From NCBI GenBank assembly GCA_039583875.1, contig CM077151.1:105356609-105420608 (forward strand): a DNA stretch of 64,000 nucleotides, in the 5' to 3' direction. The first letter of the stretch is position 1; each line of letters starts with the position of its first letter. The stretch comes from Platanthera guangdongensis (taxonomy: Eukaryota; Streptophyta; Magnoliopsida; Asparagales; Orchidaceae). A program made the translations under genes and the position numbers. The notes beneath the pieces were generated by a model that worked only from the letters and a program-made list of their open reading frames with translations, searched no databases and was not told the DNA's origin. Shown here in pieces: positions 22,899 to 34,589 of this stretch.

Positions 22899-23621
22899 CT
22901 ACACCAGACACGTCATGTCAAGGGCATTTGAGACCGTGCAGGGATGGTACATGTGGAGACGAGAGAGGATATAGGGCAGGATCCCCTGCATGAAGAAGCC
23001 TAGGTAATGGTTGGGTGGCAAGTCGGGGACATGAGTGACAAAGGCTATAAATTCATTAATGTAGTCGTCCAGGCTAGTTATCAGGAGGATGCCGCATAGC
23101 CGCTCGATAGAGGAAGATCCAGCATAGTTGGTGTCGTGCCGCCTGATCATCTCCATTTTGAGCTCGGACTAGGAGAGGTACAGGTTGGATTAGCTAAGCC
23201 ATCAAGCCAGTGGGTTGCCAAGTCGTCCAAGCCAACCACAACCGTAGATACCTTATCGTCCTCCGGTGTATACTTGAGGTTGAAATATTGTTCCGCCTTG
23301 GCGATCCACCCCATCGGGTCTACGCCGGCAAAAGAGGGAATATCGCGGGAGAGGGCGGACTGAACCTGAATGGTCGGAGGAGGGTGTCCGGAGGAAGCAA
23401 GCGGTAGCCCGACACTGAGGAAAGATCTGTCATTCGCGGGAGAGCTGGAGCCGGACACGATGGTGGCGGACGCCCAGAGGGAGTCAATCTTGGAGTGGAG
23501 GGCGAGTAGGGAGGTGTGCATGGAGGCAACAAAGTTGTTCTTGAGCCTCGACGCAACGGCTAAGAGCTTCAGAGGAGGAATCATGAGTGAGGTTGCCGGA
23601 GTAACGAGTGGTGGAAGCCAT
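22899..23621 (-). pseudogene. Gypsy Gag
   Basis: The minus-strand ATG at 23619-23621 starts MASTTRYSGNLTHD. A shift near 23580 leads to the frame with FAGVDPMGWIAKAEQYFNLK and VGLDDLATHWLDGL, a typical plant gypsy gag. A further shift leads to YINEFIAFVTHVPDLPPNHYLGFFMQG. No zinc knuckle is readable between this and the protease. Confidence 0.8.
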
Positions 23622-24015
23622 GGAGCTAGAGACGTCAGACGGAGGTTGGTACGGGCAGACCTGGCTGAGATCGGCAGAACCCTAAGGCCAGCGGCCTTCC
23701 TGCATCAAGACAGGATCGAACGAGCGGATCAAGGGACGCCCAGGCATTGTAAGCATCAGAATTACCCAGGCATCGACGCTAGGGTAGAGCATCGGATGTA
23801 GCGGGCGGAAATAGTGAGTCGGCGCTGAATCAAGCAGAGATGAGAGAATAGGCGCGGGATCGAGTGAATCGGCTCTGTAGCGGAGCAAAAACGGTTTTTC
23901 TTCGACAATCGGGTGGGTCGGCGTGGGATCGGGTGCAGAAATGTGTTGGCATACGGTCACGAGCAGTCGAGCACTGACAGCGAGATGGTGGGCGGTGAGG
24001 CAGGTCGGACCAAAT

Positions 24016-24361
24016 TTATACGATCCCAGAGAGGAACCTTGCGAGGGGAATGACATGCGATGGTGAGGAAGAAGAGGGGGATTAGGGTTGAGAAGAAAAC
24101 CTTAGAGAGCAACCCTAAATTCCATTCATCCAAGGATCATCAAAAAAGAGTACAACACCACCCTTTATAAGCGTGGGGTGAGGATTGCAAAAGTACGATG
24201 CTAATAGAAAGTGAACACAACATAATATGAAATAATAGAATGCAAATAAAAATAATCATCTTGGCGGCATGTCTTCAGTCTCTCCTCCAGACGGATACGT
24301 CATTGTCTTCCTCTGCGTGTAAACCCGCCACGACGTCTCGGCGACGTGCGCGGCTGTAACA
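24016..24361 (-). repeat. Gypsy 5' LTR
   Basis: On the minus strand it begins TGTTACAGCCGCG at 24361. It has the same 346-bp length as 11101-11446, with many substitutions, so the insertion is old. The target duplication GTCAC follows at 24362-24366. Confidence 0.85.
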
Positions 24362-25187
24362 GTCACCCATCCCGCTACTACTCTCGCGCAAACACACTTA
24401 ACTACGGAGTTTTTCCACTCCTATCACCAATTGAGCTTGAAGAGTGGAAAAACTTCATAGTTAGGCGTGTTTGGGCAAGAGTAGTAGCGGGACGGGTGAC
24501 CTCCTGGGAAGTCCTTGTACTGCCTGCTTAACTTGAGTCTCCTTCATCATAAGGAGGTCTTCAGTTCGAAACCCAACCTCAACAACCTGTCATTGTAATT
24601 AGCGGTTGCGGCCAATCAAATCTGTGGAGATGAGTTGGGGTCACTAGTTTGAAGGCCTGTGGCGCATCCCCAGTAGACTGGGGAGTCATATAAAAAGTGC
24701 AGACAAGTGACCTCAACTCATCTCCACGGATCTGATTGGCCACAAATGCTAATTCCAATGGCGAGTTGTTTAGGTTGGGTCTCAAACTACAGACCTCCAT
24801 TTGATGAGGGAAACTCAAGTTAAGCGGGCAGCACAGAGACATCTCAAGAGGTCACCCATCCCGCTACTACTCTCGCTCAAGCACGCTTAACTATGGAGTT
24901 TTTCCACTCTTCATCATCAATTGAGTTTAATTGGTGATGAGTGGAAAAACTACATACTTAAGCGTGCTTGGGCGAGAGTAGTTGGGGGATGGGTGACCTC
25001 CTATGAAGTCTCTGTGCTGCCTGCTTAATTTGAGTTTCCCTCATCAAAAGGATGTTTGTGGTATGAGACCCAACCTCAACAACCCGCCATTGGAATTAGC
25101 GAAAGAGGTCAATCAGATCCGTGGAGATGGGTTTGGGTCATTGATCTGCAGACCTGTAGCGCACCCACATAGACTGGGGCGTTACAT
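24362..25187. repeat. 5S/tRNA-like alternating inverted array, right part
   Basis: It continues the array interrupted at 11100. An inverted monomer remainder is followed head-to-head by a forward monomer (5S-like region about 24459-24513), then tail-to-tail by an inverted one, then head-to-head by a last forward monomer (5S-like region about 24959-25010). The junction at about 24695-24700 has lost part of the tail. The array ends in GTTACA at 25187, and copia protease sequence follows. Confidence 0.75.
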
Positions 25188-25300
25188 ATCTTCAGGATCT
25201 GCAAAAGAAGAAAGGATCCTGTAACTTCCACTTCAGGTATATTTGTTATAGAAGTCAATCTTTCTACTCCATCTTGAGTATTGGGTACCAGATGTGGTTC
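25188..25300 (+). pseudogene. Copia protease fragment, relic
   Basis: The plus strand reads LQDLQKKKGS and then, with substitutions and a stop, a WVLDTGCGSHI-like segment (GGTACCAGATGTGGTTCTCA). It matches the minus-strand copia protease at about 5690-5850 and continues the gag relic ending at 10640. Confidence 0.7.
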
Positions 25301-26081
25301 TCACATTAAATACTAATTATTCATAAATCATTTCTTGATTCAGGGTGAGTTTATTTAATTATTTTGGATGGTAAGCAAGGATTGTATCCAGCAACCACCT
25401 CCCAAACAGCTAATTGGAAGTTTTATCAGGTAGAAACAAATAGCTAGAATTAAGCGAATATTCAAGTTTGTAAGGGAATAAGGCAAAGTAAATAATGTTA
25501 GGCAACATAAAACAATATAAATTACTGCTAACTGTATTTCAGTTACCTAGTCCCCTGACAAAATACAATATCAGCCATTTTACAATGCTGCTCAGCAGGA
25601 TACATCTCTTTTTGTTTCAAAGCATCCTGCTTAACATATTGGTATGTCCAAGTCAGTTACAAAATCGGGGGAAGAAAAATACAAGAAATAAAAAAAAATA
25701 TTTTCTAGGTATTACTCTAAAGCATAAATAAAAGACTGGAAAATAACAAAGACAATCTTTATTGCCGAATGTATTTATAGAACTCAAGTGAGAATTTTCA
25801 AAGAGCAAATGACCGAAATGATCACAAATTGTTTAAAATTTATTGATTTTAACAATAAAATTACTATTTATCAAATGTGATCCACAAAATTAACCAAATA
25901 CTACAGGTTTGAACCTTCCTACAAACATCAGACTAAATCTTTACAGGTTTAGCAAAAATAAATTGAGCCTTGTATAGTACCTCCTTGCATACCTTTAGTT
26001 CCAGATTGTGCATGGAGAAGTTTGCAGCTCTCCTCCAATCTGTAAATATTATAATATTTACTCCCTTCTTGGTAAGATATC
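25301..26081. other. Unassigned AT-rich region, no supported gene
   Basis: Only short frames. On the minus strand, around 25996-26043, a 47-bp stretch is bounded by TTTACAG and GGTATGC, like an exon with splice sites, but I could not match its peptides to a family. Confidence 0.4.
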
Positions 26082-26107
26082 TGTTGGAAAAGCCCATGTA
26101 AATAGAC
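26082..26107 (+). repeat. Left piece of a split copia 5' LTR
   Basis: It starts TGTTGGAAAAGCC and ends with TAGAC, which is duplicated at 38392-38396. The LTR continues at 38397 after a 12.3-kb insertion. Confidence 0.75.
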
Positions 26108-27719
26108 TGAAAGGGGAAACTAGATCTGATATACTCTAAAGGGGGGGTGAATAGAGTATATGGTGCTTTTTAAAACACAAAGAAAAACTTTTGCAAAGCT
26201 TTACAACACTTGTTGTAATGGGTGTAAGCAGGTAAGCAGAAGTAAAACTAAACACAAAACTAAGCTATGCAGAAGTAAAACACAAGAAAATCTAGGCCAG
26301 AAACAAAAAGAAAACATGCAGAACCAGATGACACAAGGAAATATAGTGGTTCCCCAACTTGGGTACATCCACTCTTCTACCACCCTAGGTAGGAATCCAC
26401 TGCAGGATGAGTTGATCAGGTGTCCTGGGCACCAATGAGCTTTTGATAAGGTGCTCAAAAACCAAATCAGATTTTTTGATCAGGTGTCTTGCCACCAATG
26501 AGCTTTTGACAAGGTGCTCAAAAACCAGATTCAAACTTTTAAAGGGAGTTTGAAAAACCCTTTACAGAGAGGGGGTTGAGAGAGTTATGACAGTCTTCTC
26601 TTTCTCAATCAACTGAGAAGACTAAGTGGATTGATTTCAAAGCTCCCCCTGAGTCCTTGATCTTCAGGAAGATGAGCTTTGCTGAGGGTGATAGGCCTCC
26701 AAAAATAGATCTCCAGCAGAAGATGATTTCAGCAAGCTGAAATGTTGATTGTCTGGAGTCTTGAAATGATGTTGGCCTTGAACACTTGAGAGCTGAAGAG
26801 ATCTGAAGAATGTTTGAAAGTTTGATCTCTTGATGATGAGTGTTCTTCTGAATTCTTGTTGACAGAATATTTTTCAGAGTCTCTGTATATTGAGAGGTGT
26901 CCAATTCTTGCCTAATCTCTTTATTCAAAAAACATTCTATCTTTTATTCTCTGAGTCTGAATAGAATATTACTCTGTCAAGGATAGCCGTTGGTCTGCAT
27001 TGATTACAGCCCTAATTGCATAATCTGTTCTGAAGGAAAGTCCACTGAATTGTTCCTTGAAAAATCCCTTGAAACTTGCTCCAGGAGTAAATGAAAATGG
27101 CTGGCAGATCTTCTGAATTAAATGCAGAATAACTTCTATCTGATTTGAATTTGAATTCTGAAAGATAACTGAAAACGTCGAACTGAGCTCTGCTATCGTC
27201 GAGCTGAGCTCAGCGAACTGGAAGATGCAAGCAGCAAAGAAATCGTCGATCTGAGCTCAAAGATCGTCGAACTGAGCTCAGAGATATGGATCCAGTGCAG
27301 AGTCAAAATCGTCAACCTGAGCTCAGCGATCGTCGACCAGAGCTCGACGATATTGAGAAGTTGAGCTCAGCGATCGTCGACCAGAGCTCGACGATATTGA
27401 GAAGTTGAGCTCAGCGATCGTCGACCAGAGCTCGACGATATTATGAGGTTTGAGCTCAGCGATCGTCGAATGGAGCTCGACGATCTGTCAAAGTTGAGTT
27501 AGACGATCGTCGACCGGAGTTCGACGAAACGTCGTGCTGAGCTCGACGATTTGGACTTGGTCTCCAGAAAAACTTGGGTCTTCAGGGCAGCTTCCAATCC
27601 TAGACTCCTGACCCTTAGACTCAATTCTAATTGACCTATTAAGCTATACAGAAGGTCAAAACACAGATTCCTAGAGACATAGTGATCCTGACCCAAATTA
27701 GTAATAGGGTGTTCCAACA
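26108..27719 (-). repeat. 3' LTR of the young copia element
   Basis: It spans 1612 bp with TG...CA ends. Its minus-strand start, TGTTGGAACACCC, is next to the polypurine tract. The 27176-27550 part holds about a dozen ATCGTCGA / TCGACGAT sites, including three 44-bp tandem copies starting near 27327, 27371 and 27415. Confidence 0.93.
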
Positions 27720-27720
27720 A

Positions 27721-27732
27721 TCTCCCCCTATT
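27721..27732 (-). other. Polypurine tract
   Basis: Minus strand AATAGGGGGAGA, two bases from the LTR start. The older sibling has the same tract at 44685-44696. Confidence 0.8.
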
Positions 27733-27900
27733 TGGGTTAGGAAAACTATTTACAGACTTTTGAAAATCAAACAACATCATACAATCAGAAAAACATAAAA
27801 ACAACAGCAGCTAGACATCACAGAACCATCACAGAGATATATATATAAACATGATATCCAGAAGGCAGTCAGAAAAACCAAGAGTTATCACCTTACAGAG

Positions 27901-30900
27901 TTATTCCTTTTCTTTGCCTTTTACCATTTTGATTTCTCTGTTAGGATCTAAGGCTTGTTGTTTGGATCTGGTATCATCAGCTGCACCCAAATAAATTTGC
28001 TTTGATGTCCTGGGAACCACTGCAGCTGGATGCAACTCCATGTACCTGTCTGCATCAAAAAATTTGCTGGAAGCATATCTTTCTAGTTCTTTCTGTCTTT
28101 GTTCTGACATTGTGGAGATGTTGGAAGTGTCTAGGCCTTTCTCTTTGGCTTTCTTGATTTGATCTAAAGCAGCCAGCTCTTTCATTCTAGCAGTCCAAGC
28201 CACAGGATTCTTCTCAGGGTCCTCAAATGGAACAGGTGGCTCATACCTGTTGGAAGAAGTATCTTGAGGAGTCCTGGCAGTCACAGTATCTTTGAGCTTA
28301 TAGGGGAAAGGACCTGAAGTTGTATCAGAAGGAACATGTCCTCCCCTGGAATAAGGGTGCTGCCTGGAATGCCCTTTGGAGTAAACCTGAGTCTCTCTTT
28401 GGTTTCCCCTATATCCTCCCCTTCTAGAGTAAGAACCCCTAGACTGGCTTTCCCTTTGATATGTTCTAGCATGAGGTTGGTAGGGAGCCTGGCTTCTAGC
28501 AGGGCCTGAACTTGCAGAGCTGCCACCTGCACCTGCATCAGGTGGAGGTGGTGGAGGAGGATGAGGGTGCTTGAACTGAGTGGAATCTTTCTCATACTTC
28601 CTCTTCTTCTTCATAGCCTTTAGCTGGTTCTTAGAGAACTGCATCCAATGCTCAGTGATTGGGCAGTTGTGCAGAATATAGTAAGGAACATCATTGTCAT
28701 CTCTAACTTTGGCAGGAGGAACCCTCTTCAATGCCTTACTTCTTGCTTTCCTTTTCTTTGCAATGGTGGCAGATGAATCATCAGAAGCAGTGTTATAATC
28801 CTCAGATTCAGAACTCTGTGCATCATATAAAGCATCAATCTTCTTCATCAATGTTTCTTTCAGTTGAACAGCAGCTGATGGGGCAGAAGCAGAAGGGGCA
28901 GCAACAGAAACAGCACCATATGGGGCAACAGACATAACAACAGGTGCAACAGCATATGGAGCAACAGAAACAACTTCAGAAACAGCACTAGTAACTTCAG
29001 GAGAGACAGCAGCAGCAGCTTCAGTAACAACAACAACAACTTCAGCAGGCTCAAAAACAGCAGCCTCTGTCATCAGAGAATCCTGGGAAAAGGGCTCAAC
29101 AAAACAATTTCTTCAGCAGCAGGGATAATTTCAGAGGCAGATACAGCCTTTTCTTCATCAGCAGCAGCAGTAACATCATCAGAAGCAGCAGTCACTGAAT
29201 GAATAAAAGCAGAAATTATACTGGGGTCACAGCATGAGAAGGGCACCAGAGCCTTGGACAGATCTTCAGAGGGCTGGACAGCATTGGGCTCTGGGAGGCA
29301 GCAGTAGTATGCAGTATCAAATGTAGATAGCAAAGACCTTAGGTCTATTGCTAGGACTGGAGTAGCAGAGGCAACAGATGCAGGAGCAGCAGCAGTAGCA
29401 GAAGCAGACACAGAAACAGCATCAGTAGCAGCAGAAGCAGCAGCAGCAGCAGCATGAAGGCTGGCTTCATAGGGCATCTCCCCCTGCCTGGATACAGATA
29501 CAGCTGTATCAAGGCACACTGCTGGGGGTGCTGCTTGAGGAGTAAGGAAGGAGGAAAGCCTGGCAGAGAGAGCTGCCACTGACTGTTGTAGAGGAGCTAA
29601 AGAGGCCTCCATGAGAAGAGAGAGCCTGGGTGCAAGGAGCTCATACAACTGGTCAGCCAAGGCTGGGAGATCTACTTGCTCAAGAAAAGGAGCAGAGGTA
29701 GAGGGTACAGGGATGGCTGATGGAGCTGGAGGAGGAGGGCTGAAGGGTGGAATGAATGGCTCAGGAGAGGGGATGGTGGAGATGGAGGATAATGGGATGG
29801 ATATGGATGGAGTGAATGTGGGTTGGGCAATAATGTGGTGGAGAAGGTCTTGGAAAGAGGTGGAAGAGGATGGTAATTCTGGAGGAGAGGAGGGGGAATC
29901 ATCCATGTAGGATTCATCCAGAAGTGTGAAGGATGGAAGGGATGGGGATGAGGTGACATCTGGTGGGGGATAAGAGAATAGGGGATGGAAGTGGTCTGCT
30001 GGTGGAGATGAAGATGGTTGCTGGAGATGGAATAGAAGTTGGAGATGGGCTGGAAATTGTAATTGTGGATGAGGCTGGAGTGGTAGATGGAATGGGTAGG
30101 GTTGGACTTGGAGGAGGAGAAGCAGCACTAGCAGCAGGCAGGTCCTCTGCAGGGGCAGAGACCTGGGGTGGAGTGACTCTTAGAGTCCTGGTGCCTGAAG
30201 GGGCAGATGGAGAGGGCCTGCTGGGCCTGATGATTTGCCTGTCCCATTTCCCAAATAGGGCACAGGTGAGTCTCTTGGAGGCATTGATGTGCACTCCAGA
30301 GGAGACTAGCAGAGCAGGGCACTTGGCCTGAAGGAAGACTCCCAGAATTCTTCCATAATTCACAAAAGTTTTGTTTATCTTTTTCTTCAACAGATCAAAA
30401 AAGACTTCTCCCCAGTTCAAGCTTTTCCTATCTACCAGAGCTCCCATGAGGCAGAGCTGATATCTGGAGATGGTGTCATGGGCAGAATGTTTGGCCAGCA
30501 GAACCTTGCCTACAACATCTGCCAGAAACCTGTATTCCACTGACAGGTTCCTCTTAAACAGCTTGCTAGGGTTCCCCTCAGGATGACCCATCCTGGCAAG
30601 TATATCAGAGAATTCTTCTCCAGAAAGTTCAGCAGAGTCTTCACCATTCCTTAAACCAAAAACCTCTGTGAGGACTGTTGGGGTCAGAGGTACCTGGGTG
30701 CCACCAATGGATCCAATAATGGTGTTGTTGTCAAGGTTGTGTGCAGTATATACCCATTCTTTGATTTCATCAGAGGCAAGTTTGATTCTTGTTGTCATAA
30801 GGGCAGATAGATGCTGATCTTTGAATAAACTGAGGATGTCCTGGAAGACTTGATCAGTTGTGTTGAAGGAGTCTAGATCAATGTCAAAACCCGCATCAAA

Positions 30901-30954
30901 TTTCATTCCGGCGAGTACAGCAACTGAAACGGCCATTGTACCTGCAAAAATCAA
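27901..30954 (-). pseudogene. ORF3, large non-envelope-like protein, frameshifted
   Basis: Three overlapping minus-strand frames (30954-29914, 30128-29073, 29073-27901) line up in order with the single long ORF3 of the older sibling. The N-terminal 240 residues look folded (KFDAGFDIDLDSFN, EIKEWVYTAHNLDN, HSAHDTISRYQL, NASKRLTCALFGKWDRQI). Next are a long Pro/Ser linker, an Ala-rich and acidic part, a basic patch, PYYILHN, an Arg/Gly/Tyr-rich stretch and a C-terminal block (PFEDPEKNP, YMELHPAAVVPR, ALDPNREI). I see no signal peptide or membrane segment. Frame changes near 30000 and at 29073 suggest it is not translated as one protein. The N-terminal part may relate to the plant transposon protein (Transposase_32) family; that is a guess. 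Confidence 0.7.
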
Positions 30955-31423
30955 CAGACAAAACGACCAAGGTAGAACTGTTTGGAGGGAAGAAAATTTC
31001 TGCAGAGAAATTGAAAGCGCAAGAGAGAACGACGGCGAAAAAAGAGTTTTATATTAGGGTTCGACGCAGAATTGGAAAGATCGTTGAACTCAGTTCGACG
31101 ATCGAGGCTTCTAAAGGAATCTGAAGAGACTCCAAAATCGTCGATCTCCGTTCGACGATTTGGAAAGGCGTCGAGCTCCGTTCGACGATCGTTCAGTGAA
31201 CAGAATCGTCGAACGCCGTTCGACGATCGTTGACCAGAAGAGAGTCCATACTATCAAAGGAGCGCTGAACTCAGTTCGACGATTCAGGAAATCGTCGAAC
31301 TCCGTTCGACGATCTTTGGGAAAATCGTCGAGCGCAGTTCAGAGATCAGAGAAATTTTAGACACTAAGGAAAATCAGAATTTTGCCTAGTCTTGGTCATT
31401 TTTAGCTTTCAAAATCTTGGATA
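30955..31423 (-). promoter_or_regulatory. pol-ORF3 spacer with at least seven CGTCGA...TCGACG dyads
   Basis: Between 31080 and 31345 at least seven sites share an ATCGTCGA half, a short spacer and a TTCGACGAT half. The copy at 31291-31313 is a clean dyad with a 5-bp spacer. Sites lie 30-50 bp apart. This could be a protein-binding array or RNA hairpins; function is unknown. Confidence 0.7.
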
Positions 31424-34400
31424 TTATTTAAGACTTCCTCCATCTAACATTCCTAACTGATTTAGGAAGAAAGTATGTTTCTTTTCATCCAAAGGCTTGG
31501 TGAAAATATCTCCCCTTTGTAAATCAGTTGGGATATATTGCAGTTCAATTTTATTCTTTTCAACATTGTCCCTTAAGAAGTGATGCCTAATCTCTATGTG
31601 TTTTGTCCTACTATGGAGGACTGGATTTTGAGCTATGGAAATAGCACTTGTATTGTCACAAAAGATTTTTGACTTCTCTAAGTTGTAACCATAGTCTAGG
31701 AGTTGATTTTGAATCCACAATATTTGTGAACAACAACTGCCTGCAGCCATATATTCAGCTTCAGCAGTTGAAGTTGACACAGATGTTTGTTTCTTGCAAA
31801 ACCAAGAGACAAGTCTATCACCAAGGAACTGACAAGTTCCACTGGTGCTTTTCCTGTCAATTCTGCATCCAGCATAATCAGCATCAGAGAATCCAGTTAA
31901 CTCAAATGCTGAATCTTTTGGATACCAGAGACCTAGATTTGGACAACTTTTAACATACCTAAGAATCCTCTTTACTAATGTGAGATGTGACTCTCTAGGG
32001 CTTACTTGGAATCTAGCACATATACATGTAGCAAACATTATATCTGGTCTACTAGCTGTAAGATACAGTAAAGAGCCAATCATTGCTCTATATGTTGTCT
32101 GATCAACAGGTTTCCCATGTTCATCAGCATCCAATACAGCATTGGTAGGCATGGGTGTTTTCATACAAGATGCCTCAGACATGCCAAATTTCTTAACCAG
32201 CTCATTAGCATATTTGGTTTGAGAAATAAAGATGCCCTCAGCATGTTGTTTGACTTGCAATCCTAGGAAGAAGGATAGCTCACCCATGCTACTCATCTCA
32301 AATTTAGAATGCATTAGGTTAGAAAACCTTCTGCATAGTTTTGAGTCAGTAGAACCAAAAATGATATCGTCTACATAGATTTGTACTAGTAGGGTATGGG
32401 ACTTATGGGTTCTAATGAAAAGAGTTTGGTCTACTCTACCCCTTATAAAACCATTTCTCAAGAGAAAGCATGCTAGGGTCTCATACCATGCTCTAGGAGC
32501 TTGCTTGAGACCATATAATGCCTTATTTAATCTAAAAACAAAATCAGGATGAGTTGGAGAGATAAAACCTGGAGGTTGTCTGACATAGACTTCCTCTTTG
32601 ATGTCTCCATTTAAGAAGGCACTCTTGACATCCATCTGATAAACCTTGAAGCCTTTGTGAGCTGCATAAGCTAAAAATATCCTGATGGCTTCTAATCTTG
32701 CAACAGGTGCAAAGGTCTGGTCGTAGTCAATTCCTTCTTCTTGAGAATATCCTTGGGCAACTAGCCTTGCCTTGTTCCTTATTATTACTCCTTGATCATC
32801 CAGTTTGTTTCTGAATACCCATTTTGTTCCAACAATGGAATGATCCTTAGGCTTGGGCACTAGTTCCCATACTTTGTTCCTCTCAAATTGATGCAACTCT
32901 TCTTGCATGGCAATGATCCAGTGTGGATCTTGCTCTGCATCTTGAATGGACTGAGGCTCAATTTGAGAAAGGAAGCAGGTGTGCAACAGGTTTTGATTGA
33001 CCTGATTTCTGGTTTGCACACCAGCTGAGATTTCTCCAATTATTTGGGTAATTGGATGGTCTCTTGATGTTACTAAATCAACAGGGGGTGTTGATTGTTC
33101 ACCAACCTGTGTTGTTGTTTCCTCTTGTGGTACAACAACTGGCTCTTCAGGTTGTGCTTCAATATGTTGAGCATTGCTTTCATCTTCACTGCTTTCATCC
33201 TCTTGAGCAACCTGTAGCTTGTTCATATCTTCAACTAGAGAGTGTTCCTGCAAAGGTTCTATGGTAGAAGGGATCTTCTCCTTGAAAGACATGTTAGTTT
33301 CATCAAAAGAAACATGAACAGATTCCTCAATTTTTAATGAAGATTTATTATATACCCTATAGGCCTTGCTGATCATGGAGTATCCCAGAAACACTCCTTC
33401 ATCAGCTTTGGCTTGAAATTTTGCTAGATATTTCTTATCATTATTGTGAATATAGCAAATGCAACCAAAAATTTTGAAATAGTCAACTTTAGGTTTCTTC
33501 CCTTTGAGTAATTCATAGGGAGTCTTTCCCTTCAGTTTATGTATCAGACTTCTGTTCAGCACATAGTTGGAGGTGTTCACTGCCTCTGCCCAGAAGGATA
33601 GAGGTAGATGAGCATCTGACAACAATGTAGTGGCAGATTCAATAAGGGTTCTATTTTTCCTTTCAGCTACCCCATTTTGTTGAGGAGTTCTAGGAGCTGA
33701 GAAAGTATGTCTGATCCCTTCACTCTGACAGAACTCTTGCATAAGAAGAGAATCAAACTCTGTCCCATGATCACTTCTGATCAGGGCAATGTGAGTATTG
33801 AACTCAATCTTTATACATTTGAGAAACTCTGTCAGACACTTAAAGTTATCAGACTTCTTCCTTAGAAAGAACACCCAAGTGAATCTAGAGAAGTCATCTA
33901 CAATCACTAAAGTGTAGGATTTCCCTCCTAGGCTTTGTACTGTGATGGGTCCAAATAGATCCATGTGTAACAGATACAATATCCTAGGTGAATCACTCTT
34001 ATTAAGTGACTTAAAACTGTTCTTAGTTTGCTTGCCTAATTGACAGGCCTTGCAGAGTCCTTCCTTCTTGTAGGGGCCAGAAGGTAGTCCTCTAACAAGG
34101 TTGTCCTTGGAGAGCCTAGCAATAGTTCTAAGGTTTAGGTGTCCTAATCTCTTATGCCATAAAACATTTGGTCTACAAACTGAATTGAATAAACAGATAT
34201 CTATAGAAGTTGAAAGAAAATCTACTAGGTAGATGTTACCTTTCCTTTTACCTGTCAACACAGTTGTGTTGTCCTCTGACTTGATTTTGCATAAGGTTTT
34301 GCTGAAGGTCACCTGGTAGCCTTCATCACATAGCTGACTGATGCTGATTAGGTTGTGCTTCAGTCCTTCCACATATGCTACCTTCTTGAAGGTTACAGAA

Positions 34401-34588
34401 CCAATCTGGACTTCTCCATATCCTTTAGTTTGTCCAAAGTTGGAATCACCAAAGATAACTTTGGGTCCAAGCTTGGCTCTAAAGGAATTGAGGTTGTCCT
34501 TGTTCCCTGTCATGTGCTTAGAGCATCCACTATCCAAATACCATTGCTGGTTAGATGTTGGATAGGTCTTCACCTGCACATAAAACAA
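31424..34588 (-). CDS. pol: Copia Pol (protease, integrase, RT, RNase H), intact
   Basis: A single open frame of 1054 residues. In order: protease with [13 protein letters not shown] (about residues 17-29); GAG-pre-integrase [12 protein letters not shown] and [12 protein letters not shown]; integrase DDE core with [18 protein letters not shown] and [15 protein letters not shown] with [28 protein letters not shown] and the catalytic YVDDIIFGS (about residue 734); RNase H with [27 protein letters not shown] and [13 protein letters not shown]. The frame is open before the first Met and begins with TTG codons next to the gag stop. It lies +1 to gag, so expression probably uses a frameshift or reinitiation. 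All catalytic residues I looked for are present. Confidence 0.95.
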   Translation of the reverse strand: MFYVQVKTYPTSNQQWYLDSGCSKHMTGNKDNLNSFRAKLGPKVIFGDSNFGQTKGYGEVQIGSVTFKKVAYVEGLKHNLISISQLCDEGYQVTFSKTLCKIKSEDNTTVLTGKRKGNIYLVDFLSTSIDICLFNSVCRPNVLWHKRLGHLNLRTIARLSKDNLVRGLPSGPYKKEGLCKACQLGKQTKNSFKSLNKSDSPRILYLLHMDLFGPITVQSLGGKSYTLVIVDDFSRFTWVFFLRKKSDNFKCLTEFLKCIKIEFNTHIALIRSDHGTEFDSLLMQEFCQSEGIRHTFSAPRTPQQNGVAERKNRTLIESATTLLSDAHLPLSFWAEAVNTSNYVLNRSLIHKLKGKTPYELLKGKKPKVDYFKIFGCICYIHNNDKKYLAKFQAKADEGVFLGYSMISKAYRVYNKSSLKIEESVHVSFDETNMSFKEKIPSTIEPLQEHSLVEDMNKLQVAQEDESSEDESNAQHIEAQPEEPVVVPQEETTTQVGEQSTPPVDLVTSRDHPITQIIGEISAGVQTRNQVNQNLLHTCFLSQIEPQSIQDAEQDPHWIIAMQEELHQFERNKVWELVPKPKDHSIVGTKWVFRNKLDDQGVIIRNKARLVAQGYSQEEGIDYDQTFAPVARLEAIRIFLAYAAHKGFKVYQMDVKSAFLNGDIKEEVYVRQPPGFISPTHPDFVFRLNKALYGLKQAPRAWYETLACFLLRNGFIRGRVDQTLFIRTHKSHTLLVQIYVDDIIFGSTDSKLCRRFSNLMHSKFEMSSMGELSFFLGLQVKQHAEGIFISQTKYANELVKKFGMSEASCMKTPMPTNAVLDADEHGKPVDQTTYRAMIGSLLYLTASRPDIMFATCICARFQVSPRESHLTLVKRILRYVKSCPNLGLWYPKDSAFELTGFSDADYAGCRIDRKSTSGTCQFLGDRLVSWFCKKQTSVSTSTAEAEYMAAGSCCSQILWIQNQLLDYGYNLEKSKIFCDNTSAISIAQNPVLHSRTKHIEIRHHFLRDNVEKNKIELQYIPTDLQRGDIFTKPLDEKKHTFFLNQLGMLDGGSLK

Positions 34589-34589
34589 T

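Larger units (their letters stand above)
11101..24361 (-). mobile_element. Chromodomain Ty3/gypsy element, complete ends, nested
   Basis: Direct repeats at 11101-11446 and 24016-24361 flank a minus-strand gag-protease-RT-RNase H-integrase-chromodomain order. The 5-bp duplication GTCAC occurs at 11096-11100 and 24362-24366. The element sits inside the 5S-like array. Its integrase gene is split by the large LTR element at 12221-20060; without that insert the gypsy is about 5.4 kb. All genes have stops and frame changes. The pol order and C-terminal chromodomain-like segment suggest a chromovirus; a Reina-like assignment is inference. Confidence 0.9.

Noticed and set aside
25996..26043. Exon of a host gene on the minus strand
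   Set aside because: It has splice-like borders but is only 47 bp, with no neighbouring exon and no recognisable peptide.
29611..29910. Plus-strand Gly/Glu/Met-rich frame
   Set aside because: It is the antisense shadow of the Pro/Ser-rich linker of ORF3.
31080..31345. CRISPR-like array of short palindromic repeats
   Set aside because: This is a plant genome. The repeats are variable in length and spacing and also occur in LTRs and in gag; there are no cas genes.
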